From NCBI RefSeq assembly GCF_002001105.1, contig NZ_MUNP01000028.1, positions 1-64,000 of the forward strand: a DNA stretch of 64,000 bases. The letters run 5' to 3'. The position numbers and the translations under genes were made by a program. Under the pieces are notes generated by a model that was given only the letters and a program-made list of their open reading frames with translations, searched no databases and had not been told where the DNA came from. The stretch is from Rhodanobacter sp. C06 (lineage in GTDB: Bacteria > Pseudomonadota > Gammaproteobacteria > Xanthomonadales > Rhodanobacteraceae). Position 1 is the first letter of the stretch, and each line of letters opens with the position of its first letter. Shown here piece after piece: positions 27,222 through 36,442 of the stretch.

Positions 27222-29792
27222 TCACTCCGTCTCGACCACGACCGGGATGCGCTCCAGCCGACTGCGTTTTTCTTCCCGCGTAGCGGGTCGGAGCTGTCCG
27301 CGCTCGGGTACGAAAGCCACGTTGTCGTCGGCTGCCTCGCTGTTGACGAAGTGGCGGAAGCGACGGCGCACCTGCGGGTCGCTCACGGCCTTCTTCCACT
27401 CGCATGCGTAGTTGTCGATCACCCGTTTCATTTCCGCCTCCAGCTCGGCGGCAATGCCCAGCGTGTCGTCGATGACCACCGCGCGCAGGTAATCCATGCC
27501 GCCTTCCAGGTTGTCGCGCCACACGCTGGTGCGCTGCAGGCGGTCGGCGGTGCGGATGTAGAACATCAGGAAGCGGTCGACGTAGCGGACCAGGGTGGCC
27601 GTATCGAGGTCGCCGGCCAGCAGCTCCGCGTGCCGCGGCTTCATGCCGCCGTTGCCGCAGACGTAGAGGTTCCAGCCCTTTTCGGTGGCGATCACGCCGA
27701 CGTCCTTGCTCTGCGCCTCGGCGCATTCGCGCGTGCAGCCGGAGACGGCGAACTTCAGCTTGTGCGGCGAGCGCAGCCCCTTGTAGCGGTGCTCCAGGTC
27801 GATCGCCTGGCGCACCGAATCCTGCACGCCGTAGCGGCACCAGGTGGAGCCCACGCAGGACTTCACCGTGCGCACGGACTTGCCGTAGGCATGGCCGGAT
27901 TCGAAGCCCGCCGCGATCAGCTCTTCCCAGACCAGCGGCAACTGCTCCAGCCGGGCGCCGAACATGTCCACGCGCTGGCCACCGGTGAGCTTGGTGTACA
28001 GGCCGTACTTGCGTGCGATCTGGCCGATCGCGATCAGTCCGTCGGGCGTGACTTCGCCGCCGGCCATGCGCGGCACCACCGAATAGCTGCCATCCTTCTG
28101 GATGTTGGCGAGGAAGTAGTCGTTGGAGTCCTGCAACGAAGCGTGTTCCTGCTGCAGCACGAACTCGTTCCAGCAGGAGGCCAGGATGCTGGCCACCACG
28201 GGCTTGCAGATGTCGCAGCCCAGGCCGTGGCCATGGCGCGCCAGCAACTCGTCGAAGCGGCGGATGCGCTCCACGCGAACCAGGTGGTAGAGCTCCTGCC
28301 GCGAGTACGCGAAGTGCTCGCACAGGTGGTTGTTCACCGCGACGCCGGCGCGCGCCAGTTCCGCCTTCATGATCTGCGTGACCAGCGGCACGCAACCGCC
28401 GCAACTGGTGCCGGCCCGCGTCGCCTGCTTGAGTGCGTCGAGCGAGGTGGCGCCGGCCGCCACTGCCTCGCACAGCTGCCCCTTGCTGACGTTGTTGCAC
28501 GAGCACACCTGCGCCGACGCCGGCAAGGCATCGACCGCCAGGCCCGGCTTGGGCTTGCCCTCGCCTGACGGCAGGATCAAGGTCTCCGGCGACTCCGGCA
28601 ATTCCATGCCGTTGAGCATCATCTGCAGCAGCGAACCGTAGTCGGCCGCGTCGCCCACCAGCACGCTGCCGAGCAGGCGCTTGCCGTCCTCGGACACGAC
28701 CAGCTTCTTGTAGACCTGCCGGCGCCCGTCGCTGAACTGGTAGCTGAAGCTGCCCGGGGTGGCACCGTGCGCGTCGCCGATGCTGGCCACGTCGACGCCC
28801 ATCAGCTTGAGCTTGGTGGACATGTCCGCGCCGGCGAATTCCGGCAAGTCGGGCGCCGGGCGCCGGGCCTGCAGCGCATAAATGTGCTTGGCCACCACCC
28901 GCGCCATGTCGTAACCCGGTGCCACCAGGCCGAACACCTTGCCGCCCCACTGTGCGCACTCGCCGATGGCGTAGACGTCGCGGTCGCGCGTGCGGCAGAA
29001 GTTGTCGACCATGATGCCGCCGCGCTGGCCTACGCCCAGCTCGCTCTGCCGGGCCAGCTCGTCGCGCGGGCGGATGCCGGCGGAGAACACGATGAGGTCG
29101 GTTTCCAGATGGCTGCCGTCGGCGAACTCCATGCGATGGCGCCGCGCGGCGCCGTCGACGATCCGCTGGGTGTTCCGGCCGGTGTGCACCACCAGGCCCA
29201 GATCCTCGATCGCCTTGCGCAGCATCTGCCCGCCGCTGTCGTCCACCTGCACCGCCATCAGGCGCGCGGCGAATTCCACCACGTGCGTCTCCAGCCCCGT
29301 GTCGCGCAAGGCCTTGGCGCATTCCAGCCCGAGCAGACCGCCGCCGACCACCACGCCGTGCTTCGACCGGCCGCCCCACTCCGACAACGCATCCAGGTCG
29401 TCCAGCGTGCGGTAGGTCAGGCAGCCGGCGCGGTCGCTGCCCGGAATCGACGGCACGAAGGGCGAAGAACCAGTGGCGATCACCAGCTTGTCGTAGGGCA
29501 GTTCGTTGCCATCGGCGGTCGTCACGCGCTTCCGCGCGCGATCGATGCCGGTGGCGCAGGTCGCCAGCCGCAAGCGGATTCCCGCCTGTTCGAAGAAGCC
29601 GGGCGCCACCAGCGACAGCTCCGCCGCCGTCTTGCCGGAGAAAAACTCCGACAAGTGCACCCGATCGTAGGCCGGCCGCGTTTCCTCGCCGAGCACGGTG
29701 ATCTCCAGATCCGGCGGCTGCAGGGTCGCCAGCTCTTCCAGCAACCGGTGCCCCACCATGCCGTTGCCCACCACGACCAGTCGCGTCGTCAT
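27222..29792 (-). CDS. nirB: NAD(P)H nitrite reductase large subunit
   Basis: This 856-aa protein begins MTTRLVVVGNGMVGHRLLEEL, an FAD-binding fold. A second dinucleotide fold is VVVGGGLLGLE. Two BFD-type [2Fe-2S] motifs follow (CSCNNVSKGQLC and TSCGGC; CDICKP). The siroheme/4Fe-4S motif is CVGSTWC, then CTRECAEAQSKDVGV (about 640-690). It reduces nitrite to ammonium. The ATG at 29792 overlaps the transporter stop (ATGA). An open frame continues upstream to 31544 but overlaps the transporter and is not coding. Confidence 0.95.
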   Translation of the reverse strand: MTTRLVVVGNGMVGHRLLEELATLQPPDLEITVLGEETRPAYDRVHLSEFFSGKTAAELSLVAPGFFEQAGIRLRLATCATGIDRARKRVTTADGNELPYDKLVIATGSSPFVPSIPGSDRAGCLTYRTLDDLDALSEWGGRSKHGVVVGGGLLGLECAKALRDTGLETHVVEFAARLMAVQVDDSGGQMLRKAIEDLGLVVHTGRNTQRIVDGAARRHRMEFADGSHLETDLIVFSAGIRPRDELARQSELGVGQRGGIMVDNFCRTRDRDVYAIGECAQWGGKVFGLVAPGYDMARVVAKHIYALQARRPAPDLPEFAGADMSTKLKLMGVDVASIGDAHGATPGSFSYQFSDGRRQVYKKLVVSEDGKRLLGSVLVGDAADYGSLLQMMLNGMELPESPETLILPSGEGKPKPGLAVDALPASAQVCSCNNVSKGQLCEAVAAGATSLDALKQATRAGTSCGGCVPLVTQIMKAELARAGVAVNNHLCEHFAYSRQELYHLVRVERIRRFDELLARHGHGLGCDICKPVVASILASCWNEFVLQQEHASLQDSNDYFLANIQKDGSYSVVPRMAGGEVTPDGLIAIGQIARKYGLYTKLTGGQRVDMFGARLEQLPLVWEELIAAGFESGHAYGKSVRTVKSCVGSTWCRYGVQDSVRQAIDLEHRYKGLRSPHKLKFAVSGCTRECAEAQSKDVGVIATEKGWNLYVCGNGGMKPRHAELLAGDLDTATLVRYVDRFLMFYIRTADRLQRTSVWRDNLEGGMDYLRAVVIDDTLGIAAELEAEMKRVIDNYACEWKKAVSDPQVRRRFRHFVNSEAADDNVAFVPERGQLRPATREEKRSRLERIPVVVETE

Positions 29793-31144
29793 ATCGATGC
29801 ACTCCCCGTGGAATCCGCCGATGGCCCTCGCACTTGCCGCAGAACGTCCTGCCGCAAGGCCTCCTGGTACAGCTGTTCCTCGCTGGCCACGTGCTCGTGG
29901 CTGAAGCGCACAGCGAGCGCGCACAGCGAGCCGGCGATCACGAAGCCGCCGAGCGCCGCGAAGGTGTGCTGCACCGAGCCGATGTATTTCTGCAGGAACC
30001 CGGCCGCAACGGCGCCGACGTTGCCGCCGGCACCGATGATGCCCGCCACGCCACCCAGCGCCTTGCGATCGACGAAGGGCATCAGCGCATAGGTCGCCCC
30101 GCAGGCCATGTGCATGAACAGGCCGAAAGCCAGCATCGCCGCCACCGCCATGGCCACGCCTTGCGCGTTCGAGAAGCACAGCAGCCCGACGCCTTCGCAC
30201 AACATCAGCGCGCACAGGAGTCGCACGCGGGACAGCAGGCCTCGCCTGCGCGCCAGCCGGTCGGACGCCATGCCGCCCATCGCCCGCGCGAACAAGGCCA
30301 GCAGACCGAAGCCGCCGACGGCCAGGCCCGCGCCACGCAGGCTCAACCCGTAGTGGTCGACGTAGTAGGAAGCCGCCACGCCATGCACGAAAAGTTCGAC
30401 GCCGAAGCAGCCCGCGTAAGTGACGAACAGCATCCACACTCGGTAGTTGCCGGCTGCCTGGCGAAACGCCATCCAGCCACCCGGCTTGCCCCGGCCGGCG
30501 GCATCCTGTCCGCGGCCATCGCCTTCCGGACCGTCCTGGGTGAACTTCCAGTACAGGACACCCACGATCACCATCAGCACGCCGGGCAGCAGCATGACGA
30601 GACGCCATGCGAGACGGTCTCCCACGCCAAACGCGAGCACACCCGCCAGCGCCAACGGTATTGCCGCCTGCGCCACGCCACCGCCTGCGTTGCCCCAGCC
30701 GGCGGCGGTTGCGTTTGCGGTGCCCACCACGTTGGGCGCGAACATCACCGAGGTGTGGTACTGCGTGATCACGAAGCCCGCGCCGACCGCACCGATCGCC
30801 AGGCGCACGATCAGGAACGACACATAACCTTGCACGAACATCATCCCGAACACCGGAATCGAACCCAGCAGCAAGAGGCCCGCATAGGTGCGTCGCGGCC
30901 CCAGCCGGTCGCACAGCGGGCCGACAAGCAGGCGCCCGAGGATGGTCATCGCGACGGCGGCGATGGTGACGTTCGCCACCTGGTCGGGACTGAGCCGGAG
31001 CTCTGCCCGCAGCAGTGGCATCAGCGGCGCCACCGCGAACCACGCGAAGAAACACACGAAGAACGCCAGCCAGCTCAGATGGAACGCACGCATCTGCGGC
31101 GTGCGCCACTGGAACAGCTCGATCCGCGTCGCCTTGCCCGACAT
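29789..31144 (-). CDS. narK: Nitrate/nitrite MFS transporter
   Basis: This 451-aa major facilitator of the nitrate/nitrite porter family has 12 predicted helices. AWFAVAPLMPLLRAELRLSPDQVANV follows the first helix, and the family's glycine-rich signature is around AAGWGNAGGGVAQ. It is the entry step of the pathway. The ATG at 31144 (MSGKATRIELF) follows GGCGGAGATGCT. It is the first gene of the operon, about 72 nt after the predicted sigma-54 start. By role it could equally be called nasA/nrtP-type. Confidence 0.93.
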   Translation of the reverse strand: MSGKATRIELFQWRTPQMRAFHLSWLAFFVCFFAWFAVAPLMPLLRAELRLSPDQVANVTIAAVAMTILGRLLVGPLCDRLGPRRTYAGLLLLGSIPVFGMMFVQGYVSFLIVRLAIGAVGAGFVITQYHTSVMFAPNVVGTANATAAGWGNAGGGVAQAAIPLALAGVLAFGVGDRLAWRLVMLLPGVLMVIVGVLYWKFTQDGPEGDGRGQDAAGRGKPGGWMAFRQAAGNYRVWMLFVTYAGCFGVELFVHGVAASYYVDHYGLSLRGAGLAVGGFGLLALFARAMGGMASDRLARRRGLLSRVRLLCALMLCEGVGLLCFSNAQGVAMAVAAMLAFGLFMHMACGATYALMPFVDRKALGGVAGIIGAGGNVGAVAAGFLQKYIGSVQHTFAALGGFVIAGSLCALAVRFSHEHVASEEQLYQEALRQDVLRQVRGPSADSTGSASI

Positions 31145-31226
31145 AGCATCTCCGCCCGAAGATGACGAATCGCCTCCTGCACCCGGCCGCGCAGCGACAC
31201 ATCCCTGTCCGCCTGGATTGTTGCGT

Positions 31227-31242
31227 AGCAACACGCATGCCA
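31227..31242 (-). promoter_or_regulatory. Sigma-54 promoter of the nitrate/molybdenum operon
   Basis: TGGCATGCGTGTTGCT on the minus strand matches the sigma-54 consensus TGGCAC-N5-TTGCW, with the invariant GG (31240-31241) and GC (31228-31229) separated by exactly 10 bp. The predicted start near 31216 leaves a leader of about 72 nt to the narK ATG. Confidence 0.75.
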
Positions 31243-31305
31243 GCGCTAGCGCCACCATGAAAACAGGGGATTGGCGGATTTTTTGGAGCTGCCTGGGCAG
31301 CAGAG

Positions 31306-31353
31306 TGCACCCGCTTTGGTGCGGCTTTCTTCGGCTTGCACCATTGCCGTGCA
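31306..31353 (-). promoter_or_regulatory. Tandem NtrC-type binding sites
   Basis: TGCACGGCAATGGTGCA (31337-31353) fits the NtrC dyad TGCAC-N7-GTGCA exactly. GCACCAAAGCGGGTGC (31307-31322) is a second dyad with one extra central base. Their centres are about 30 bp apart, three helical turns. They lie about 98 and 129 bp upstream of the predicted sigma-54 start, close to the layout of the E. coli glnA enhancer. Confidence 0.7.
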
Positions 31354-31698
31354 GCCGACACCACGCGAGAAATCGGTTGGCACCGACCGTCTTCGTTGTC
31401 GAACCGCCAGGCAAGACCTCGGATATTTCCCTGCGGCGTGGCGCGATCAGAGTCGAGCTCGTGCGCGGAGAGGGTCTTCAGCCACGCGCGATGATGCTGA
31501 CGCTGTTCCCGCCAGCCCGCCTGTGGGTGTGCAGCGAATGCCATCCTCCGTTGCGGGAGCGGCGACCTGCGTACTCAAAAGAGATTTATTTCCAGGCCAC
31601 CGGCGTACTGGCCGAGCGACTTTGGGCGGTCTTCAACACGCCCATAGGGATGGCTGCTGCAGTTGAAATCGATCGGGACAAGGCTGATCCCAATGTCT
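31354..31698. other. Gene-free stretch between the sugar transporter stop and the NtrC sites
   Basis: No frame with a plausible start, ribosome site and stop is seen. A frame beginning at 31544 is open but runs into the narK and nirB region and looks like a shadow. No strong terminator for the upstream xylose operon is recognisable. Confidence 0.5.
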
Positions 31699-33132
31699 TT
31701 ACATCTGCTCCAGTTCCTTGCCCCGCGTTTCCTTGACATAGCGGAGCACGAACACCGTCGACAACGCTGCCGCCACCGCATAGATGCCGTAGGTGGGCGC
31801 AAGCCCGATGCCGACCAACAGCAGCGGGAAGCTGATGGTGATGGCGAAGTTGGCGATCCACTGCGCGGCGCCGGACACCGCCAGGCTGGAGCCGCGAATC
31901 TGGTTCGGGAACATCTCGCCCAGCATCACCCACATCACCGGCCCCCACGACATGTTGAAGAACACGACGTAGACGTTGGCCGCGACCAGCGCCAGCGTGC
32001 CCATCGGTGACGGCAGCCCGAGTTTGCCGCTGGCATCCATGTGCGCATGCGCGAACGCCCAAGCCACCAGTGTCAGCGCCACCGCCATGCCCAGCGAACC
32101 GATCCACAGCAGCGGCTTGCGGCCGATCCGGTCCACCAGCGCCACGGTCACCAGGCAGGCGGCGATGCTGAGGCCGCCGGAAACCACGTTGATCAGCAGC
32201 GCATCGCTCTCGGAAAAGCCCACGGCCTGCCACAGCACGGCGCCGTAGTAGAACACCACGTTGATACCCACCAGTTGCTGCAACACCGCCAGCCCTATGC
32301 CCACCCACACGATCGGGCGAACCCGGTTCGTGGCCTTGTCCATCAGGTCGGACAGTCTGGGGCGGTGCCTGTCCTGCGCCAGTGAAGTGCCGATCTCGCC
32401 CAGCTTCGCGCGAGCGATATCGTGACCGTACAGGCGAACCAACACGACTTCCGCTTCCGCTTCGCGCTTGCGCATCACCAGGAAGCGCGGGCTCTCGGGA
32501 ATGAACACCAGCGAGACCAGGAACAGCGACGATGGTAGTACCTGCATCCAGAACATCCACCGCCATGCGTCTTGGCCCAGCCACAGCGCCTCGGTGGACG
32601 CACCCGCCGCCCTGGCCAGCAGGTAGTTGCTGAGGAAGGCGCAGAACAGGCCGCTGATGATGGCCACCTGCTGCATCGTGGCGAGGCGCCCGCGGTAGCG
32701 CGCGGGTGCCACCTCGGCGATGTAGGCCGGCGCGATCACACTGGCTGCACCGACTGCAAAACCGCCGGTGAGGCGCGCGAGGACGAAGAACGCCACGTCG
32801 TGTGCGGCGCCGGCGCCCAGCGCCGAGAACAGGAACAGGATAGCCGCGGCAATCAACACCGTGCGGCGCCCCTGGTAGTCGGCCGCGCGTCCGGCGAAGA
32901 ACGCGCCCACGGCGCAGCCCAGCAGCATCGAGGCCACCTCGAAACCGATCTCGGCGGCATTGGAGTGGAAGGCCAGCTTCAGGCCGTCCACCGTGCCGTT
33001 GATCACGCCGCTGTCGAAGCCGAACAGGAATCCACCCAAGGTGGCCACGCAGCTGATCTGCACGATCAGCCGCGTGTTTTCTGTCCGCTCCAGCGGTCCG
33101 GTGGCATCAAGCGTTGCGCTGTACATGTCCAC
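31699..33132 (-). CDS. Sugar/H+ symporter of the MFS (xylose-type)
   Basis: This 477-aa sugar porter has 12 helices and the family signatures GRAADYQGRRTVLI, PESPRFLVMRKRE, QQLVGINVVFYYG and VDRIGRKPLL. The position after xylA suggests xylose import. Most family members carry monosaccharides, so other sugars remain possible. A GTG at 33132 is preferred because GGGGAG sits six bases upstream. The ATG two codons later (33126) is the alternative. It follows xylA by 68 bp in the xylB-xylA-transporter operon. Confidence 0.88.
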   Translation of the reverse strand: MDMYSATLDATGPLERTENTRLIVQISCVATLGGFLFGFDSGVINGTVDGLKLAFHSNAAEIGFEVASMLLGCAVGAFFAGRAADYQGRRTVLIAAAILFLFSALGAGAAHDVAFFVLARLTGGFAVGAASVIAPAYIAEVAPARYRGRLATMQQVAIISGLFCAFLSNYLLARAAGASTEALWLGQDAWRWMFWMQVLPSSLFLVSLVFIPESPRFLVMRKREAEAEVVLVRLYGHDIARAKLGEIGTSLAQDRHRPRLSDLMDKATNRVRPIVWVGIGLAVLQQLVGINVVFYYGAVLWQAVGFSESDALLINVVSGGLSIAACLVTVALVDRIGRKPLLWIGSLGMAVALTLVAWAFAHAHMDASGKLGLPSPMGTLALVAANVYVVFFNMSWGPVMWVMLGEMFPNQIRGSSLAVSGAAQWIANFAITISFPLLLVGIGLAPTYGIYAVAAALSTVFVLRYVKETRGKELEQM

Positions 33133-33200
33133 GTCTGGCTCCCCTTTGGTCGGCTCGCAGGTTTCCCGATACCGCGACCCGCCGCGTGTGAAATGCGCGG

Positions 33201-34541
33201 TCAGGCGCGCACCAGGAACTGATTGATCAGGTTCTCGTAGCGCTCCTGCTTGCCGCTTCGCTGTGACGGCTCGCCGTGCGCAAGCGCGTGGGCGCGCAAG
33301 TCTTCCATGCCGAGCCGGCCGTCGGCAAACGCCCGGCCGTTGCCTTCGTCGAAACTGGCATAGCGATCCGCGCGCCACCGCTCCAGCGGCGAGCGCGTCA
33401 GCAGCGCATGCGCCACTTCCAGGCCCCGCGCAAAGGAATCCATGCCGCCGATGTGGGCGATGAACAAATCCTCGCCGTCGGTCGATTCGCGGCGTGCCTT
33501 GGCATCGAAGTTCAGGCCGCCGGGCGCCAACCCGCCCTGGCGCAGCACCACCAGCATAGCGCCCACGGTGTCGTAGAGGTCGCTGGGGAACTGGTCGGTA
33601 TCCCAGCCATTCTGCGGATTGCCGCGGTTGGCGTCGATGCTGCCGAGCAGGCCGTGGTCGGCGGAGACCTGCAGATCGTGCTCGAAGCTGTGGCCTGCCA
33701 GTGTGGCGTGGTTTGCCTCGATGTTGAGCTTGAAGTCCCGATCCAGGTCATGCTCCTTCAGAAAACCGGCGACCGTGGATGCATCGAAGTCGTACTGGTG
33801 CTTCATGGGCTCCATCGGCTTGGGCTCGATCAGGAAGTTGCCCTTGAAGCCGATGCTGCGGCCATAGTCACGTGCCATGGCGAGGAAGCGCGCGAAGTGT
33901 CCCAGCTCGCGCTTCATCTGTGTGTTGTGCAGCGAGGCGTAACCCTCACGACCGCCCCAGAACACGTAGTTGCTGCCGCCCAACTCCACCGTCGCGTCCA
34001 GCGCGGCCTTGACCTGCACCGCCGCGCGCGCCACCACCGCGAAGTCGGGGTTGGTGGCCGCACCGTTCATGTAGCGCGGATGGCTGAACAGGTTGGCGGT
34101 GCCCCATAGCAACTTCATGCCGGTGGCCTGCTGGCGCTCCTTCGCCAGCGCCACCATATGCCGCAGGTTCTGCTCGTACTGGGCCACGTCGTCGGCGTCG
34201 GGTGCCATGTCGATGTCGTGGAAGCAGTAGTACGGCACGCCCAGCTTGGTGAAGAACTCGAAGGCGGCGTCCATGCGCGCCTCGGCGCGGGCCATCGGCG
34301 CGTCGCCGGCATCCCAAGGGTAGTGCCGCGTTCCCGGCCCGAACGGATCATGGCCCGCATTGCAGAAGCTGTGCCAGTAGCACACCGCGAAGCGCAGGTG
34401 TTCGGCCATGGTCTTGTCGCCGATCTTCCGGTTCGCGTCGTAGTGCTTGAACGCCAGCGGGTTGTCCGAATCGCGCCCCTCGTAGGGGATGCGGCCGATG
34501 CCGCCGAAATATTCGCGCTTGCCGACGAAGGGAGTATTCAT
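33201..34541 (-). CDS. xylA: Xylose isomerase
   Basis: This 446-aa enzyme has the family signatures [15 protein letters not shown] (metal site) and FDAKARR, plus the catalytic His region CFHDID. It converts D-xylose to D-xylulose for XylB. The ATG at 34541 ([16 protein letters not shown]) matches the usual family length. An upstream ATG at 34571 overlaps the xylB stop (ATGA) and would add 10 residues, so coupled translation from there is possible. Confidence 0.96.
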   Translation of the reverse strand: MNTPFVGKREYFGGIGRIPYEGRDSDNPLAFKHYDANRKIGDKTMAEHLRFAVCYWHSFCNAGHDPFGPGTRHYPWDAGDAPMARAEARMDAAFEFFTKLGVPYYCFHDIDMAPDADDVAQYEQNLRHMVALAKERQQATGMKLLWGTANLFSHPRYMNGAATNPDFAVVARAAVQVKAALDATVELGGSNYVFWGGREGYASLHNTQMKRELGHFARFLAMARDYGRSIGFKGNFLIEPKPMEPMKHQYDFDASTVAGFLKEHDLDRDFKLNIEANHATLAGHSFEHDLQVSADHGLLGSIDANRGNPQNGWDTDQFPSDLYDTVGAMLVVLRQGGLAPGGLNFDAKARRESTDGEDLFIAHIGGMDSFARGLEVAHALLTRSPLERWRADRYASFDEGNGRAFADGRLGMEDLRAHALAHGEPSQRSGKQERYENLINQFLVRA

Positions 34542-34567
34542 GGAATGCGTTGCCTCTGCGGGTTGCT

Positions 34568-36094
34568 TCATTGGGGAAGTTCGGGGGGAGCGTTGCCGGC
34601 GATCCGGCCATGGGTATGCCGCTCGACCTTCAGCAGTGCGAGGAACTGCCGGTAAGGCTCCTGGTACGCGGCCACGTTCGCCGCCCGTGGCTGCACCGCG
34701 CGCGAACCGTCCAGCGCCACGTGTTCGTGTACGAGCTCGGCGATGGAAACCTGGTCTCCGCCACTGCAGCGCCATGCCCACAACGCCTGCAAGGCGGCGC
34801 CAAAGGCGGCGCCCTCGGTTTCCGCGGGTATCTCCACCGGCAGCTCGAACACGTCGGCCAGCAGTTGCCGCCACGGCGCACTGTTCGCTCCGCCGCCGGT
34901 CAGGCGGATCGTCCCGAAATCCAGGCCGGCGGTGCGCAAGGCGTCCAGGCCGTGGCGCAACGCGTAGGTCGCGCCCTCCATCGCCGCGCGATAGGCATTC
35001 GCGCGGGTGAAGTTGCCCGGTGTCATGCCATGCAGGCTGGCGCGTGCGGTGGGCAGGTCGGGCGTGCGCTCGCCATTGAAGAACGGCAGCATCAGCAAGC
35101 CGTCCGCGCCTGGCGCCGTGCGCTCGACCAGTGCATCGCCCTCCCCGGCCTCGAAGCCGAAGGCAGCGGCAACGCGCGCCGTGGCCACGGTGCAGTTCAT
35201 CGTGCAGACCAGCGGCAGCCAACCGCCGGTGGACGAACAGAACGCCGCCCAGAGCCCCTCCGCATCCACCACCGGACGATCGGCGCTGGCGAACAGCGTG
35301 CCCGAGGTGCCCAGGCTCACGCTGAGCACGCCCGGCTGCACGTTGCCGGTGCCGATCGCCGCCATCATGTTGTCGCCGCCGCCGGCCGACACGCGCACCG
35401 CATGCGGCAGGCCCAGTTCGTCGGCGGTGGCGGGTGCGATGGGCGCACTGAAATGCGCGTCGACCAGCGGCGGCAGGCAGCGCGACAGGTCGCGCTCCGC
35501 ATCGGTGGCCGCCAGCATCGCCGAGGACCAGCGGCGCCTGCGCACGTCCAGCCAGCCTGTGCCCGAGGCGTCGCCGCATTCCATCCAGCGTTCGCCGGTG
35601 AGCCACGCATTGATGTAGTCATGCGGCAGCAGGATGCCCGCGAGCCGGCGATAGACGTCCGGACGATGCTTGCGCGTCCACGGCAGCTTGGAAGCCGTGT
35701 AGCCCGCCAAGATGGGATTGCCCGCCAGCGCGATGCACTGCCGGTAACCGCCCGCCGCGGCCATGATCTCGTCGCACTCGCGCCAGCTGCTGGTGTCGCA
35801 CCACAGCTTGGCCGGTGCCAGCACCTCGCCCGCCGCGTCCAGCGGGACGAAACCGTGCTGCTGGCCGGAAACCCCGATCGCCACGACGCGTGCACGCAGG
35901 GTGGCATCGAGATCCGCGAAACATTGCCGGACCGCCTCAAGCCACCATTGGGGATGCTGCTCGCGGCTGCCGTCGGGGCCCTCGACCAGCGCCAGCGGCC
36001 GGCTGCGAACCGCAAGCATGCGGCGACGATCGGCGTCGTAGACAAGCAGCTTGACGCTCTGGGTGCCGATGTCGAGGCCGACAACAACGCTCAC
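34568..36094 (-). CDS. xylB: Xylulokinase
   Basis: This 508-aa FGGY kinase begins [18 protein letters not shown] (N-terminal ATPase motif) and has ISGQQHG-like [11 protein letters not shown] and the C-terminal [12 protein letters not shown] (about 400-411). It phosphorylates D-xylulose into the pentose phosphate pathway. A GTG at 36094 is the start. The frame is open upstream without a better start. It is first in the xylB-xylA-transporter operon, divergent from xylR. Confidence 0.94.
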   Translation of the reverse strand: MSVVVGLDIGTQSVKLLVYDADRRRMLAVRSRPLALVEGPDGSREQHPQWWLEAVRQCFADLDATLRARVVAIGVSGQQHGFVPLDAAGEVLAPAKLWCDTSSWRECDEIMAAAGGYRQCIALAGNPILAGYTASKLPWTRKHRPDVYRRLAGILLPHDYINAWLTGERWMECGDASGTGWLDVRRRRWSSAMLAATDAERDLSRCLPPLVDAHFSAPIAPATADELGLPHAVRVSAGGGDNMMAAIGTGNVQPGVLSVSLGTSGTLFASADRPVVDAEGLWAAFCSSTGGWLPLVCTMNCTVATARVAAAFGFEAGEGDALVERTAPGADGLLMLPFFNGERTPDLPTARASLHGMTPGNFTRANAYRAAMEGATYALRHGLDALRTAGLDFGTIRLTGGGANSAPWRQLLADVFELPVEIPAETEGAAFGAALQALWAWRCSGGDQVSIAELVHEHVALDGSRAVQPRAANVAAYQEPYRQFLALLKVERHTHGRIAGNAPPELPQ

Positions 36095-36442
36095 GCCGCT
36101 GCCTGCCTTTGGCCCTCTGCGGCATCGCGGCTGGCCGGCGCCGCATTCCTCGTCGAAGCTTTCAAGATACCCACCCTTTTCAGGAATCCGGATCCAGACC
36201 GGTCGTGGTCGTGCCGGCAATCACTCGTCGCACGATCCGTGACGGCGCGGCAGACGGCCACGTCCGCGGCGATCGCGCTGCGCCTCGACTGCGATGCTGC
36301 GTTCGACGTTGCGGCGCCGCAATTGCGAAATCCGTCATCGCGCAGGTCATTTTCCGTGCCGCATTGCCGCATGTACGCAGTCGACCCAGCAGGTATCGTC
36401 GATCCAATCCGGTAGATGCCGTCCCAGCAGATCGTGGTATCC
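36095..36442. promoter_or_regulatory. Divergent xylB/xylR control region
   Basis: These 348 bp hold no credible gene and separate divergent xylB and xylR. CAATTGCGAAATC at 36320-36332 is identical to part of the longer motif upstream of the fucosidase gene and of the GH27 remnant/receptor. No clear -35/-10 pair was identified. Confidence 0.55.

Noticed and set aside
31239-31252. GGCGCTAGCGCTGG palindrome as a Xanthomonas-type xyl-box
   Set aside because: It does not fit the TGxTAGCGCTAxCA pattern I recall and lies before the nitrate operon, not a xylan gene.
31307-31358. Two adjacent hairpins in the nitrate operon leader, one with an A..G hexaloop, first read as an ANTAR/NasR antitermination element
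   Set aside because: The dyads match NtrC sites, are phased 30 bp apart and lie upstream of the predicted sigma-54 start, so they would not be transcribed. No terminator with a T-run follows them.
31520-31540. TGGCATTCGCTGCA as a second sigma-54 promoter
   Set aside because: The GG and GC are separated by 8 bp rather than the required 10.
27222-31544. 1440-codon minus-strand frame suggesting a transporter-reductase fusion
   Set aside because: The upstream part overlaps the MFS gene in another frame. The nitrite reductase starts cleanly at 29792 with an ATGA overlap.
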